Source: Cognataquiflexum gelatinilyticum
GTDB lineage: Bacteria; Bacteroidota; Bacteroidia; Cytophagales; Cyclobacteriaceae
Direction of reading: 5' to 3'
Length of the DNA stretch: 64,000 nt
Assembly (NCBI RefSeq): GCF_024813435.1
Contig: NZ_JANAEZ010000004.1
Span: 248,001-312,000 of the forward strand
Both the position numbers and the translations under genes were made by a program. This document shows positions 15,614-25,202 of the stretch, piece by piece. The notes under the pieces were generated by a model. It saw nothing but the letters and a program-made list of their open reading frames with translations. It was not told the DNA's origin and searched no databases. The number at the start of each line of letters is the position of its first letter. The stretch's first letter is position 1.

Positions 15614-18562
15614 ATGCTTATCAACTGCCATTCCTTTTACAGCTTTAAATACGGGACGATGTCCGTGGAAGCACTGATCGCTGAAGCGAAAGGCAAAAAA
15701 CTCGACTCCCTCGCTCTCACCGACATCAACTCCACTGCCGGCGTGTTTCCCTTTATCCGCGAAGCACAGAAAAAAGGCATCCATCCCGTCATCGGCATTG
15801 ACTTCCGTAACGGCGTTCGACAGCAATACATCGGCCTTGCCAAAAACCAAGAGGGCTTCTTCGAACTCAACAAACACCTCTCCCACCACCGCATCAAAGG
15901 AATTCCCTTTGATGCCAAGGCTCCCGCTTTTCAGAATAGCTTTATAGTATATCCCTTGCCTACGAAGTTTTTTGCCCTGCGGGAAAATGAATTTGTAGGC
16001 GTACACCCTTATCAGCTCAACAAAATCGTGAAGTCGCCTTGGTTCAGGTACAAGGACAAACTCGTCCTGCTGCAGCCTGCGACATTCAGCTCCAAGTTGG
16101 AATTCAACGCCCACCGCCTCCTCCGGGCGATCGATGGCAATACCTTGCTCAGCAAGCTGGAAACCGAAGAACAGGGCGAAATCTGCGACATGCTCTACAG
16201 CTATGCCGATATGGTCGCACGCTGCGAAGGCCACAGCTACCTGCTGTACAATGCACAGAAACTGCTCGAAGCCTGTCAGTTTTCCTTTTACTTCCAAGCC
16301 GTCAAAAACAGGCGGGACATCCTCGGTTCGGACTGGGAAGATTACGACTACCTCAGGCAGGAAACATTCAAAGGTGCCCTCATGCGCTATGCAGACCTGA
16401 CGGCCGAGATCAGCAAGCGGATCGAAAAAGAACTTGAACTCATCCAGCAAAAAGGTTTTGTCTCCTACTTTCTGATCAATTACGACATCGTCAACTTTGC
16501 CCACAGCAAAGGCTATTACCATGTCGGACGGGGCAGCGGTGCCAATAGCATCGTCGCTTACTGTCTCTACATCACCGACGTGGATCCGATTGAGCTGGAT
16601 TTGTACTTCGAGAGATTTATAAACCTGTATCGTGAAAACCCTCCTGATTTTGACATAGATTTTAGCTGGACAGACCGGGACGAGGTGACGGCGTATATTT
16701 TTGAGAAATACAACCAAGGAAATGAGGAGCATGTAGCCCTGCTTGGTTCGTACAGTACATTCCAGTCCAATTCCATGCTGCGTGAACTGGGGAAAGTCTT
16801 TGGCCTGCCCAAAACAGAAATCGAATCCCTGATCTACTATGCCGGCAAACCGGGTTATGTTCCCGACCAATACGGGAAGCTGATTATCAAATACAGCGAG
16901 GTTCTCCACGGAATGCCTTCCCATCTGACTATCCATGCCTGCGGTATTCTGATTTCCCACAAACCGATACATTATTATACCGCAACAGATATGCCGCCAA
17001 AGGGATTTCCCCTGGCCCATATTGACATGCATGTGGCTGAAGACATCGGACTGTATAAGTTTGACATCCTCAGTCAGCGTGGTCTCGGTCATATCAAAAG
17101 TGCCATCGAAATCATCGAACAAAACCAGGGTGTCAAGGTCGATATCCGTGAGGTGGAAAAATTCAAAAAAGACCCAAAAATCAAAAAACACCTCAGGGAT
17201 GGACATACCATTGGGGCATTTTACGTCGAGTCACCTGCCATGCGCATGCTGCTCGCCAAGATGAAAGCCGACGAATACCTGGAGCTCGTGGCTGCCAGCT
17301 CCATCATCCGTCCGGGGGTGGCACGCTCGGGCATGATGCGGGAGTATATCTTGCGGCATGTGGACGAGGAGCGCCGCAAAACCGCCCATCCGGTGATGAT
17401 GGACATCATGCCCGAAACCTACGGCATCATGGTCTACCAGGAAGATGTGATCAAGGTGGCGCACTACTTTGCAGGGCTTTCCCTCTCGGAAGCGGATGTA
17501 CTGCGCCGAGGTATGAGCGGCAAGTCCCGATCGAAGGAAGAATTCAAGCATGTCCATGACCAGTTCTTTATCAACTGCGAAAAACTGGGGCGTGACCCAA
17601 AAATCACAGCAGAGGTCTGGTATCAGATCGAGAGCTTTGCGGGATATTCTTTTGCCAAGGGACACTCGGCTTCCTTTGCCGTGGAAAGCTATCAGAGCCT
17701 GTACCTCAAAGCCTACTTCCCGCTCGAGTTTATGGTCGGGGTGATCAATAACTTCGGGGGATTTTACCATACGGAGTTTTATGTCCACGAGCTCCGCATG
17801 AACGGCGCCGACATACAGGCACCCCACATCAACGAGAGCGACTACCTGACCAATATCAAAGGCAAGACCGTCTACTTGGGATTTATCCACCTGAAGTTTC
17901 TCGAAAAGGCTTCTGTCGAAAAAATCCTCCGGGAAAGGGCTGTCAACGGACCCTATCTGGGATTATCCGATTTTATCGCAAGGGTAGAAATCAGCCTGGA
18001 GCAGGCGCTGATCCTGATCCGGATCGCCTGCTTCAGGTTTACAGGCAAGAGCAAACAGGAACTGCTTTGGGAGGCGCATTTTATCCTAAACAAAAGAAAA
18101 ACTGTGGCTGTCGGCAATGAACTGTTCAAAAAATCAGGTTTCCGTGAACTGCAGGTTCCCGAACTCGAAGCTGCCGACATCCGGCAAGAGATCGTCGATC
18201 AGATAGAAATCCTGGAGTTCCCGCTTGATTCTCCCTTTCTGCTGATCAAAGACCAATCCGTGGCGAGCATCAAGGCAAAGGAAATGAAACTATATCTAGG
18301 TAAAACGGTGGAGATTATAGGCTACCTCGTCACCATCAAGTACACGAGGACGGTTAAGGGCGACGTGATGAACTTCGGCACCTTTATCGACAGGGACGGA
18401 GACTGGATCGACACGGTTCATTTCCCTCCTGTGGTGAAAAAACATCCCTTCAAAGGCCGCGGCATCTACCTGATCAAAGGCAAAGTCACACAGGAATTTG
18501 ATTTCTACAGCATCGAAGTCAGCAGCTGTGACAGGATGGAGTATTGGAATGCGACTGATTGA
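15614..18562 (+). CDS. Accessory DNA polymerase III alpha subunit (DnaE/ImuC-like)
   Basis: A 982-residue C-family polymerase, shorter than replicative DnaE. The N-terminal PHP domain (about 1-70) is degenerate: NCHSFYS and ALTDINS replace the metal-binding His-x-His and TDH patterns. The palm has GRGSGANSIVAYCL and the catalytic aspartates in PDFDIDF (about residues 345-355). FAGYSFAKGHSASFAVESYQ follows, then a helix-hairpin-helix-like region and a C-terminal OB-type segment. Such proteins serve as error-prone translesion polymerases with ImuB/DinB-like partners, but no partner gene is in the window. G+C is visibly higher than in flanking genes, which suggests transfer. Confidence 0.85.
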   Translation: MLINCHSFYSFKYGTMSVEALIAEAKGKKLDSLALTDINSTAGVFPFIREAQKKGIHPVIGIDFRNGVRQQYIGLAKNQEGFFELNKHLSHHRIKGIPFDAKAPAFQNSFIVYPLPTKFFALRENEFVGVHPYQLNKIVKSPWFRYKDKLVLLQPATFSSKLEFNAHRLLRAIDGNTLLSKLETEEQGEICDMLYSYADMVARCEGHSYLLYNAQKLLEACQFSFYFQAVKNRRDILGSDWEDYDYLRQETFKGALMRYADLTAEISKRIEKELELIQQKGFVSYFLINYDIVNFAHSKGYYHVGRGSGANSIVAYCLYITDVDPIELDLYFERFINLYRENPPDFDIDFSWTDRDEVTAYIFEKYNQGNEEHVALLGSYSTFQSNSMLRELGKVFGLPKTEIESLIYYAGKPGYVPDQYGKLIIKYSEVLHGMPSHLTIHACGILISHKPIHYYTATDMPPKGFPLAHIDMHVAEDIGLYKFDILSQRGLGHIKSAIEIIEQNQGVKVDIREVEKFKKDPKIKKHLRDGHTIGAFYVESPAMRMLLAKMKADEYLELVAASSIIRPGVARSGMMREYILRHVDEERRKTAHPVMMDIMPETYGIMVYQEDVIKVAHYFAGLSLSEADVLRRGMSGKSRSKEEFKHVHDQFFINCEKLGRDPKITAEVWYQIESFAGYSFAKGHSASFAVESYQSLYLKAYFPLEFMVGVINNFGGFYHTEFYVHELRMNGADIQAPHINESDYLTNIKGKTVYLGFIHLKFLEKASVEKILRERAVNGPYLGLSDFIARVEISLEQALILIRIACFRFTGKSKQELLWEAHFILNKRKTVAVGNELFKKSGFRELQVPELEAADIRQEIVDQIEILEFPLDSPFLLIKDQSVASIKAKEMKLYLGKTVEIIGYLVTIKYTRTVKGDVMNFGTFIDRDGDWIDTVHFPPVVKKHPFKGRGIYLIKGKVTQEFDFYSIEVSSCDRMEYWNATD

Positions 18563-18627
18563 AATCGTATTTACACCTTTCCCTAAAATGGGTAATTGTA
18601 GTAACCATCCTTACAACTTTCAATTTA

Positions 18628-19482
18628 TCATTGCTCCTCCATAAACTCCCCGATCCATTTATAGACCTTGTTTGGGCTATAGAGAAACTGTACAATCATT
18701 GGCTTGTGTTTCTTCCCTTTCTGAAGATGGAAATTAGGTTCGGGTTCTATCTTTTTATATTCTTCCAAAAATCTTTCTGTAGTCTTTTCGATTCCAGGCA
18801 AGGTCTTTCCTCCCATCAAAATCAGCATCTGGGGATCTTTTTCATCCAAATAGTATATCGGTGAGGTATCCTTCCAAACCTGCGGATCATCTGTGAATGC
18901 CTGAAGATATTCTGAGCCAGGCGCATAGTTCATTTCCTTCAAAAACCAATACATATCCAACCCTGCCGCATCTATCAAAACTGTTCCCTTTATGGGATTT
19001 TCCACACCCAAGGTGTCAAAATATTCATCACGAACCGAAATCAGACTCGCCAAGTGTCCTCCCGCAGAATGCCCTGAGACGTAAATTTTGTCGGGACTTC
19101 CTCCATAGGTTTTGATATTCTGTGCTGTCCAACTGACTGCCCGTGCTGAGGCTTTGGCCATGTCATGCACCTGATAATCAGGACTGAGTGGGTAATCGAT
19201 GATGACTGAGACAATTCCTTTCCTTGCCAATCTTGATCCTAGAAAATTATAAATGTCTTTATTGCCTGAATTCCAGCTTCCTCCGTGGATAAAAAGCAGT
19301 ACCGGACTACTCCCATCCGCCTTTTTGGGAGCAAAGACATTCAATTGCTTTTCCGGAAGATTTTCCAATAATCCCTTTTCCATATAAGTGATTCCTTTGC
19401 TCCGCTGAACAGATTTGAAAGAACAGGAAAAAGAAAAGATAGCAAGGATGGTGAAAAGGAGACACCGGTTACAAAATTTCAT
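18628..19482 (-). CDS. Alpha/beta hydrolase lipoprotein (esterase, HSL/BD-FAE-like)
   Basis: A 284-residue esterase when started at ATG 19482; an upstream in-frame ATG (19521) would spoil the signal peptide. The leader KFCNRCLLFTILAIFSFSC ends in a lipobox Cys. The oxyanion motif is FIHGGSWNSG and the nucleophile elbow GHSAGG, with DD and H candidates near the C terminus (FTDDPQ, KKHKPM). Carboxylesterase on acyl sugars or small esters is likely; the substrate is unknown. It converges on the polymerase gene with 65 bp between stops. Confidence 0.85.
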   Translation of the reverse strand: MKFCNRCLLFTILAIFSFSCSFKSVQRSKGITYMEKGLLENLPEKQLNVFAPKKADGSSPVLLFIHGGSWNSGNKDIYNFLGSRLARKGIVSVIIDYPLSPDYQVHDMAKASARAVSWTAQNIKTYGGSPDKIYVSGHSAGGHLASLISVRDEYFDTLGVENPIKGTVLIDAAGLDMYWFLKEMNYAPGSEYLQAFTDDPQVWKDTSPIYYLDEKDPQMLILMGGKTLPGIEKTTERFLEEYKKIEPEPNFHLQKGKKHKPMIVQFLYSPNKVYKWIGEFMEEQ

Positions 19483-19835
19483 AAAACGATGGTGGGTTGA
19501 TTCTGGAAAGATAACAAACATCCGACAATAGGGTTTAAAAACCCTAGCAAAGAAATTACAAAATCAAATCCACAAAGAGATTCCAAAATAAATTTGGATT
19601 TTCTTGTTTGACACCTTACTTCAAGATCATTTTACTTTAAAAAATTATTAAATTTCCATATTATATTTTGTTATTTATTTTTGTAATGTTAATTTTCACA
19701 GGTTTCTAAAGACAATACCAAGTTTTAATCACCTTTTGTACTGAAATCTAAGTCAAATATCCTGACCATATCAAACAAGCCCTAGAAAGGATATGGTGTA
19801 TTCATCTTCAATCACCATTTTGGTAATACAGAAAA
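19483..19835. other. AT-rich spacer, nothing recognised
   Basis: Divergent spacer between the esterase and the first NAD(P)-binding paralog. No reading frame, clear promoter pair or repeat was supported. Confidence 0.5.
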
Positions 19836-20450
19836 ATGAAAATAGGCATATTAGGCGCCACCAAACTGGCAGCCGCATTGGGCAATAAATTCCTCTCTTC
19901 TGACACAAGTGTCATTTTTGGTGTCAGAGAAAATTTCGAAGCGAAAGAAATTGAATGGAAAATTCTCAGCAAACATTCCGATAAAGTTTTTGGCTTCAAA
20001 GAGGCAATACTTCGATCAGATTATATCCTGATGTGTTGTGACAATGAACATCTGACCCAACTTTGTGAATGTCTTTCAGAATCCGATTTGGACAACAAAA
20101 CTGTAATTGACTGTACCAATGCATCTTTTGGCCATGAGTATGACTGCAATTACTTTTTGATACAGCACTTTTTGAAAGGAAAAAAAATCTACAAAGCATT
20201 CAATAATCTTGGAATAGACTATCCGATTTCGGATGTTCTCGGTCTGATCAAGGAAACCTACTTTTGTGGCGAAGACGGACCTGAAAAACTGAAAGTCAAA
20301 AAACTGATAGAAAAATCGGGGTTTCGGGCGATCGATGCAGGTACTTCCGAAAGTGCATTTTTGCTTGAAGCATTTTTCCATCTGAGCAAAAAAATCGCCG
20401 CCAACAAAAAGGAAAAAACAGAATACCATTTTAAGCTGATCACGGTCTAA
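19836..20450 (+). CDS. NAD(P)-binding oxidoreductase-like protein, F420-dependent NADP reductase fold (copy 1)
   Basis: A 204-residue Rossmann protein: MKIGILGATKLAAALGNK is the dinucleotide loop, VIDCTN ends a later strand, and KAFNNLGIDYP matches the VKAFN element of the F420:NADPH oxidoreductase-like family. The usual GG-T/S-M pattern is changed to GATKLAA. The second copy at 20744-21358 has the same length and about half or more identical residues, so this is a tandem duplication. The substrate is unknown. Confidence 0.75.
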   Translation: MKIGILGATKLAAALGNKFLSSDTSVIFGVRENFEAKEIEWKILSKHSDKVFGFKEAILRSDYILMCCDNEHLTQLCECLSESDLDNKTVIDCTNASFGHEYDCNYFLIQHFLKGKKIYKAFNNLGIDYPISDVLGLIKETYFCGEDGPEKLKVKKLIEKSGFRAIDAGTSESAFLLEAFFHLSKKIAANKKEKTEYHFKLITV

Positions 20451-20743
20451 GCTTTAGTAATCGATCCCAATTTTCTTGGATTTGTTCAGTTTTTCTCAAT
20501 AAATGAATTTTTTTTTTCACCTTAAAAAGCTCTTCTTATTTTGTTATTTGGCAGTCATGATTACTAAATTGTATTTCATTTTTTCTTCCAAATTTTATCA
20601 AAAAATAATTTTGAGTTAGAAACCTAATTATCTATATTTCAATCCCTTCCGAATACAAATAGACTCTAATCGCAACTCAGAAGGCATAAATTATCATCCA
20701 CCAATTGGCTTTTTCACCCAAAAGTCAAGCAACGAAAAAGGAT

Positions 20744-21358
20744 ATGAAAATAGGAATCTTAGGCGGAACAAAACTTGCTTCCACCCTTGGCAACAAAATG
20801 TTGGCCATGAACCAAACAGTGGTTTTTGGAGTCCGTGAAGACTTCGTAACCAAAGAGATCGAATGGAAAATCCTCAACATGTACCTTGACAAAATCTTCA
20901 GCTATGATACAGCTATAGAGATGTCAGATATTTTATTGATCTGCTGCGAAAACGAGCACCTTCCAAAGGTCTGCGAAAGTCTATCCGCATCAGATCTGAA
21001 AAACAAGATTATTATCGACTGCACAAACGGTGCTTACACGGCGGAATTTTCCTGCAACACCACCTTGATCAAAAAAAGTATCGGTCAAAACAAACTCTTC
21101 AAGGCGTTCAATAACCTTGGAATCGACTACCCAAAATCAGATCCTATGGGTTTGGTAAAAGAAACCTACTTTTGCGGACCTGATTCTGCTGAAAAGCTGA
21201 GTGTCAAAAAAATCATTGAGTGGGTAGGATTCAGACCTGTAGATGCCGGGGAAATAGAAAATGCCATGCTATTGGAAGCTTTCTATCATCTGAGAAAAAC
21301 CATCTCCTTCCAAAGACCTGAAAAAATGGACTACCACTTTAAATTGATAGCGGTATAG
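20744..21358 (+). CDS. NAD(P)-binding oxidoreductase-like protein (copy 2)
   Basis: A 204-residue paralog of the preceding gene (MKIGILGGTKLASTLGNK; KAFNNLGIDYP; YHFKLIAV at the end). I start it at ATG 20744, which aligns with copy 1; an in-frame start at 20705 would add 13 unrelated residues. The copies share the KETYFCG and LLEAF.HL segments but differ in surface loops. They are separated by about 290 bp of AT-rich DNA, so each probably has its own promoter. Confidence 0.75.
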   Translation: MKIGILGGTKLASTLGNKMLAMNQTVVFGVREDFVTKEIEWKILNMYLDKIFSYDTAIEMSDILLICCENEHLPKVCESLSASDLKNKIIIDCTNGAYTAEFSCNTTLIKKSIGQNKLFKAFNNLGIDYPKSDPMGLVKETYFCGPDSAEKLSVKKIIEWVGFRPVDAGEIENAMLLEAFYHLRKTISFQRPEKMDYHFKLIAV

Positions 21359-21487
21359 CCTGATTCTACTTTAAATCAACTCCCTATAATAAGACAGACT
21401 AACACCTTTTGGTGTAACTGTCAGATATTACCTTTTTTTATCTATTTTTAGGTTTGACATATTTTTCAAAACCAATCAGATTGCTCT

Positions 21488-22723
21488 GTGGAAATCAATG
21501 AAACACCAAATCCTGAGGATTCTTCGGAAGAATTGGCATGGATTAAAAACCTCCAAAGAAACAGCTGGGAACCTGAAGTCATCATTTCAGGTATTTCCTT
21601 GGCATTTATTTTTGCATTTCCAGCACAGATTTATGATTTCGCTGTGAAATTGACACAGGATTATGGATTGGAATTTATAGGTGCATATCTCGTACTACTT
21701 TATCTCTCTATCATTGTCAGCGTATTCAAGATATTTTTTTCTGTTCACCTTGTTCTCAGATTTACTTGGGCGGGATTATTGGGATTGAGCTATGCATTTC
21801 CCAATGGAGTGATCAATGAAAAATTATTCAAAAACTCAAGGGATTTTCAATACAAAAAGCCTCAGGAAATGGTCTTGAAATTAGAGAAGATCTGTAGTAT
21901 GGCTTTCGCTTTTCCAATGATGATGGGGATGATTTTTATCGTATTTACCCTATACCTCGGACTTTTACTTTTTTTATATAGGTATTTTGATCTTAACTTT
22001 TTTATGATTTACCTGTTTTTTTTAGCCTCCTTGGTTGGATTTGGGCTGTTATCGGCCTTTTCGAAAAAAAACAAATTTAAATCCAGTTTAAATGCTTCCA
22101 TTTTCAGTACTGTCCAGGCGGTCTATCAAAGCAATCTTGGCAAATGGTCCATTTCAGCTTATTCTATTTTCATCATGGGATTGACGGCACCTTTTATAAA
22201 ATCTGACTCTAAGGGTTTTTTTAATTTTGCCAATTATGCCAACCTAGATCAAGAGCTACTTGAGTGGCCTGACAATTCGATGTATTTTGAGGATCAAAAA
22301 GATCCTCAAAAAAGATTTCCCCGCGCGATGATGCCTTCTGCAAATATCTCTGGTGATTTCACGAGTATTTCAATTGCCTACTATGATGAAGACAATAAAA
22401 ATTTTGAAAAAATAAAAGAAGGAATCCATACTTTGCCCGATTCTTTGGCTTGGCCATCTTTGGAAAATCAACAAGACCTATACAAAATATACCTGAATGA
22501 TAGTCTAGTCAGCAATAAAATTACCGAATGGAAAAAAGTGTCCTATGGCGCAACCGGCCAACGCGCATACCTTGTGGTTCTCGATATAAATAGCTTAAAG
22601 CCCGGAGCTCATGAAATCCGGATAGAAAAGCTTACCTTATTTGGAGCATTGGGATTTTCAGAACCCGAAATCAAGTACCGGAAAAATTGGGCAAAATTCT
22701 CTTTTATCAAAGTCACATCTTGA
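21488..22723 (+). CDS. Integral membrane protein of unknown function
   Basis: A 411-residue protein whose frame opens at GTG 21488. The N-terminal half has hydrophobic segments at about 34-55, 65-95, 138-172 and 175-195 and one near 225. The C-terminal half (about 245-411) is soluble, rich in Asp, Lys and Tyr, and ends in beta-strand-like segments (GAHEIRIEKLTLFGALGFSEPEIKY is the flavour). The topology suggests a membrane anchor with a periplasmic beta domain. I recognise no family. Its end overlaps the convergent globin gene by 11 bp. Confidence 0.65.
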   Translation: MEINETPNPEDSSEELAWIKNLQRNSWEPEVIISGISLAFIFAFPAQIYDFAVKLTQDYGLEFIGAYLVLLYLSIIVSVFKIFFSVHLVLRFTWAGLLGLSYAFPNGVINEKLFKNSRDFQYKKPQEMVLKLEKICSMAFAFPMMMGMIFIVFTLYLGLLLFLYRYFDLNFFMIYLFFLASLVGFGLLSAFSKKNKFKSSLNASIFSTVQAVYQSNLGKWSISAYSIFIMGLTAPFIKSDSKGFFNFANYANLDQELLEWPDNSMYFEDQKDPQKRFPRAMMPSANISGDFTSISIAYYDEDNKNFEKIKEGIHTLPDSLAWPSLENQQDLYKIYLNDSLVSNKITEWKKVSYGATGQRAYLVVLDINSLKPGAHEIRIEKLTLFGALGFSEPEIKYRKNWAKFSFIKVTS

Positions 22724-23114
22724 TTCCCCTTGCTTCCATAAGGCGAAAAAAAAGGATATGCGCCATATTCCTTGCATGTTCTTTGGCATAGTCGGCGTTC
22801 TTTCCTTCAAAGTATGTATCCAAAGTTGAAAACCAAAGTTCCAGCCAATTGCCAAAATGTACCTGGGTGATGGTATTTTCGGTTTTCGCATCCACTTCTT
22901 TGTGAACCGGAACAGGACTGAACTTACCTGCACCGGGCCCGGACTGCAGCAAAATCATCTCCCAAAAATCCGTCAACCGCCCCAAATGCGATTCCCAGTC
23001 TTTTATTACATCATTGAAAATAGGGCCAAGAGATTCGTGCTTTCTGATCCGGGCATAAAAACTCCTGACCAAAAGCGACACGTCTTCCCTGTTCTCGATT
23101 TCTTTTCTTTCCAT
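22713..23114 (-). CDS. Group III truncated haemoglobin
   Basis: A 133-residue globin. The region TQVHFGNWLELWFSTLDTYF carries the proximal histidine and is characteristic of group III (P-type) truncated globins, as is the N-terminal FYARIRKHESLGPIF. It probably handles O2, NO or peroxide. Its ATG overlaps the stop codon of the upstream phosphodiesterase (TAATG at 23112-23116), so the two are translationally coupled. Confidence 0.88.
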   Translation of the reverse strand: MERKEIENREDVSLLVRSFYARIRKHESLGPIFNDVIKDWESHLGRLTDFWEMILLQSGPGAGKFSPVPVHKEVDAKTENTITQVHFGNWLELWFSTLDTYFEGKNADYAKEHARNMAHILFFRLMEARGIKM

Positions 23115-24367
23115 TACTTTCTCTTCAAGACAGGTTCCAAAACCTCTAATTTTCCATCAATTCCCTGTGGAATCGGCAATCCCAAAATTGTCGCCAACAA
23201 AGGATAAATATGGATATTTTCAAAAGCCGGGATAAGATTTCCACTTTTTATCATTGGTCCATTTGCATAGAAAATCCCCTGCATGTCTTCATACTCCGGA
23301 CTAAATCCATGCTCTCCAAATACCTCGGTTTTGAACATTGCAGACCTGTTTTGGTAAGAAACCATTCCTTTGGAAGTCGTCAGGTAATTCCCCAAATCTG
23401 GCAGGATAATCAAGTCACCAAAGCGGTTTCTATACTTTTCGATATTTTTATAATACTCCCTGTCCTCCACCCGGACTACTTTGTAATGCATAGCTTTATC
23501 ATTGAGTTCCTTAAGTATTTTTTCAAGGTCCTCTTTATTTTCCAAATGCAAATGTGCCAAAGCCCCGTTGTTAACAACTCTTGCATCTATCCCTTCGGTT
23601 ATTTGATCCAGATTCAGCAGATTCCCTTTGGGAATATTGGTCATCCCATGGTCAGAAACTAGAAATATGTTGATATCAAGGTCAAAACTCTTCAATCCCT
23701 CGAATAAGGCTCCAAGTTCCCGGTCTAATTTTTCCAGTCTTCCACTGATTTCCTTGTCATTATCAGGACCAAACCGATGCCCGATGTCGTCCATATCCGA
23801 AAAATAAAGGGTAATCATCCGTGGCCTTTCCTCCTCAGGAAGCTGCAACCACTCAAAAACCTTGGAAATCCGGGTAAGATTGGAAACTGCACCATCATAG
23901 CTGAAATAATAACTCGGCCGGATTCCCTGCACCGGTGCTTCCGAACCTACAAAAAAGTAGCTTGCGGCCTTCATGCCGTTTTGCTCTGCCAATACCCAAA
24001 TAGGTGTTCCGCCATACCAATATTCATCCTCGACAATGTCCCTATTTCCCATACTATAAACCAAGTCCTTTTCGGGTTCATAAAAAGAGTTGTCAACCAA
24101 TCCATGATTTTCAGGCTTCAGTCCGGTGGCAATGGTATAATGGTTTGGGAAAGTTTTACTTGGAAAAGAAGGTATCAGTGCTTCTGCGGCAGTTCCGTTT
24201 TGGATAAAACGGGAAAGATTTTCAGGTTTGAACCTTTCGACATAATCATGCCTGAAACCATCGAGTGAGATCAGAATCACATATTGGTCTCTTTCTTGGG
24301 AAAAAGCCGAATTGCTTAAAAAAGTTAGGAAAAGAAATAATGCCAAAGGTAATTTCATCAGAGACAT
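23114..24367 (-). CDS. Ectonucleotide pyrophosphatase/phosphodiesterase (alkaline phosphatase superfamily)
   Basis: A 417-residue exported enzyme with a signal peptide (MKLPLALFLFLTFLSNSAFSQ, from residue 4). It hydrolyses nucleotide or lipid phosphodiesters in the periplasm. Metal and nucleophile motifs are in order: LISLDGFRHDY, PSFPSKTFPNHYTIATG with the nucleophilic Thr, YFSDMDDIGHRFGP, and VSDHGM. A C-terminal FGEHGFSPE supplies the last His. Length is normal. It leads a two-gene unit with the globin. Confidence 0.9.
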   Translation of the reverse strand: MSLMKLPLALFLFLTFLSNSAFSQERDQYVILISLDGFRHDYVERFKPENLSRFIQNGTAAEALIPSFPSKTFPNHYTIATGLKPENHGLVDNSFYEPEKDLVYSMGNRDIVEDEYWYGGTPIWVLAEQNGMKAASYFFVGSEAPVQGIRPSYYFSYDGAVSNLTRISKVFEWLQLPEEERPRMITLYFSDMDDIGHRFGPDNDKEISGRLEKLDRELGALFEGLKSFDLDINIFLVSDHGMTNIPKGNLLNLDQITEGIDARVVNNGALAHLHLENKEDLEKILKELNDKAMHYKVVRVEDREYYKNIEKYRNRFGDLIILPDLGNYLTTSKGMVSYQNRSAMFKTEVFGEHGFSPEYEDMQGIFYANGPMIKSGNLIPAFENIHIYPLLATILGLPIPQGIDGKLEVLEPVLKRK

Positions 24368-24525
24368 CTACGTTAGGTTTGAATTGAAGACAAAAGTAGC
24401 AGAAGAAAATTTGGCAGCCAATAGGTATTTCAGTCATGTCAAAATTAAAATCTGACAACATAAAATGGAGTCATCAACTAGATGTCTACTTTTCAACCAC
24501 TGCCATTTTTTTATATCTTAGAAGT

Positions 24526-25149
24526 ATGAAAATCATTGATCCAAAATCCGCGGTCCAAAACAAGGTCGAAGAACCATCTACAGAATACGGTGTGTATTCT
24601 TATGCAGACTATTTGACGTGGGAGTTTGATGAAATGGTGGAGCTTATCAAGGGAAAAATTTTCAAATCTGCTGCTGCGGCACCAAGAAGAATTCATCAAA
24701 AGGTCTCAGGAAATATTTTTTTCAGATTATATCAGCATCTAGAAAACCATCCATGTGATGTTTTTTCAGCACCTTTCGATGTCCGTCTTCCTGTCAAGTC
24801 AAAAAGAAATGAAGATATTTTCACTGTTGTCCAGCCTGATATTTCAGTGATTTGTGACAAATCCAAATTGGATGACTTGGGATGTATTGGCGCACCTGAC
24901 CTTATTGTGGAGATTCTCTCCCCAGGAAACAACCAGAAAGAACTCAAAAACAAATATGAGGTCTATGAAGAAAGTGGTGTAAAAGAATATTGGATTGTAT
25001 CACCATATGAATTGACACTATTGATTTATACTCTTGTGGATGGAAAATATGTCCCATCCAAACTTTTTACTGTTGGCGATATAGTGGAATCAAAATGTAT
25101 CCCCAAATTCAAACTTGATCTTGACGAAATTTTCTCAAATTTGGATTAA
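24526..25149 (+). CDS. Uma2 family (DUF820) endonuclease-fold protein
   Basis: A 207-residue PD-(D/E)XK-fold protein when started at ATG 24526; 30 upstream in-frame residues look non-coding. Family marks are YADYLTWEFDE, VQPDISVICD and PDLIVEILSPGNN, followed by LKNKYEVYEESGVKEYWIV, which place the acidic residues and Lys of the nuclease core. Uma2 proteins multiply in cyanobacteria and some Bacteroidota; their role is not settled. It stands alone, with no toxin-antitoxin or restriction partner. Confidence 0.88.
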   Translation: MKIIDPKSAVQNKVEEPSTEYGVYSYADYLTWEFDEMVELIKGKIFKSAAAAPRRIHQKVSGNIFFRLYQHLENHPCDVFSAPFDVRLPVKSKRNEDIFTVVQPDISVICDKSKLDDLGCIGAPDLIVEILSPGNNQKELKNKYEVYEESGVKEYWIVSPYELTLLIYTLVDGKYVPSKLFTVGDIVESKCIPKFKLDLDEIFSNLD

Positions 25150-25152
25150 AAA

Positions 25153-25179
25153 AAATCCCAAGCTTTTGACTTGGGATTT
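25153..25179. terminator. Bidirectional terminator between Uma2 and agmatine deiminase genes
   Basis: AAATCCCAAG (25153-25162) pairs with CTTGGGATTT (25170-25179) around a 7-nt loop, with A-rich DNA on its left. It serves the two convergent genes, mainly the minus-strand one. Confidence 0.75.
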
Positions 25180-25202
25180 CATTGAATATCTGAATACAAA
25201 AT

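Noticed and set aside
15608..17206. 532-codon open frame antisense to the accessory polymerase
   Set aside because: It lies wholly opposite a clear DnaE with catalytic motifs; the high G+C of that gene lowers stop frequency on the other strand.
17231..17890. 219-codon open frame antisense within dnaE
   Set aside because: Shadow of the polymerase; same reason as the larger antisense frame.
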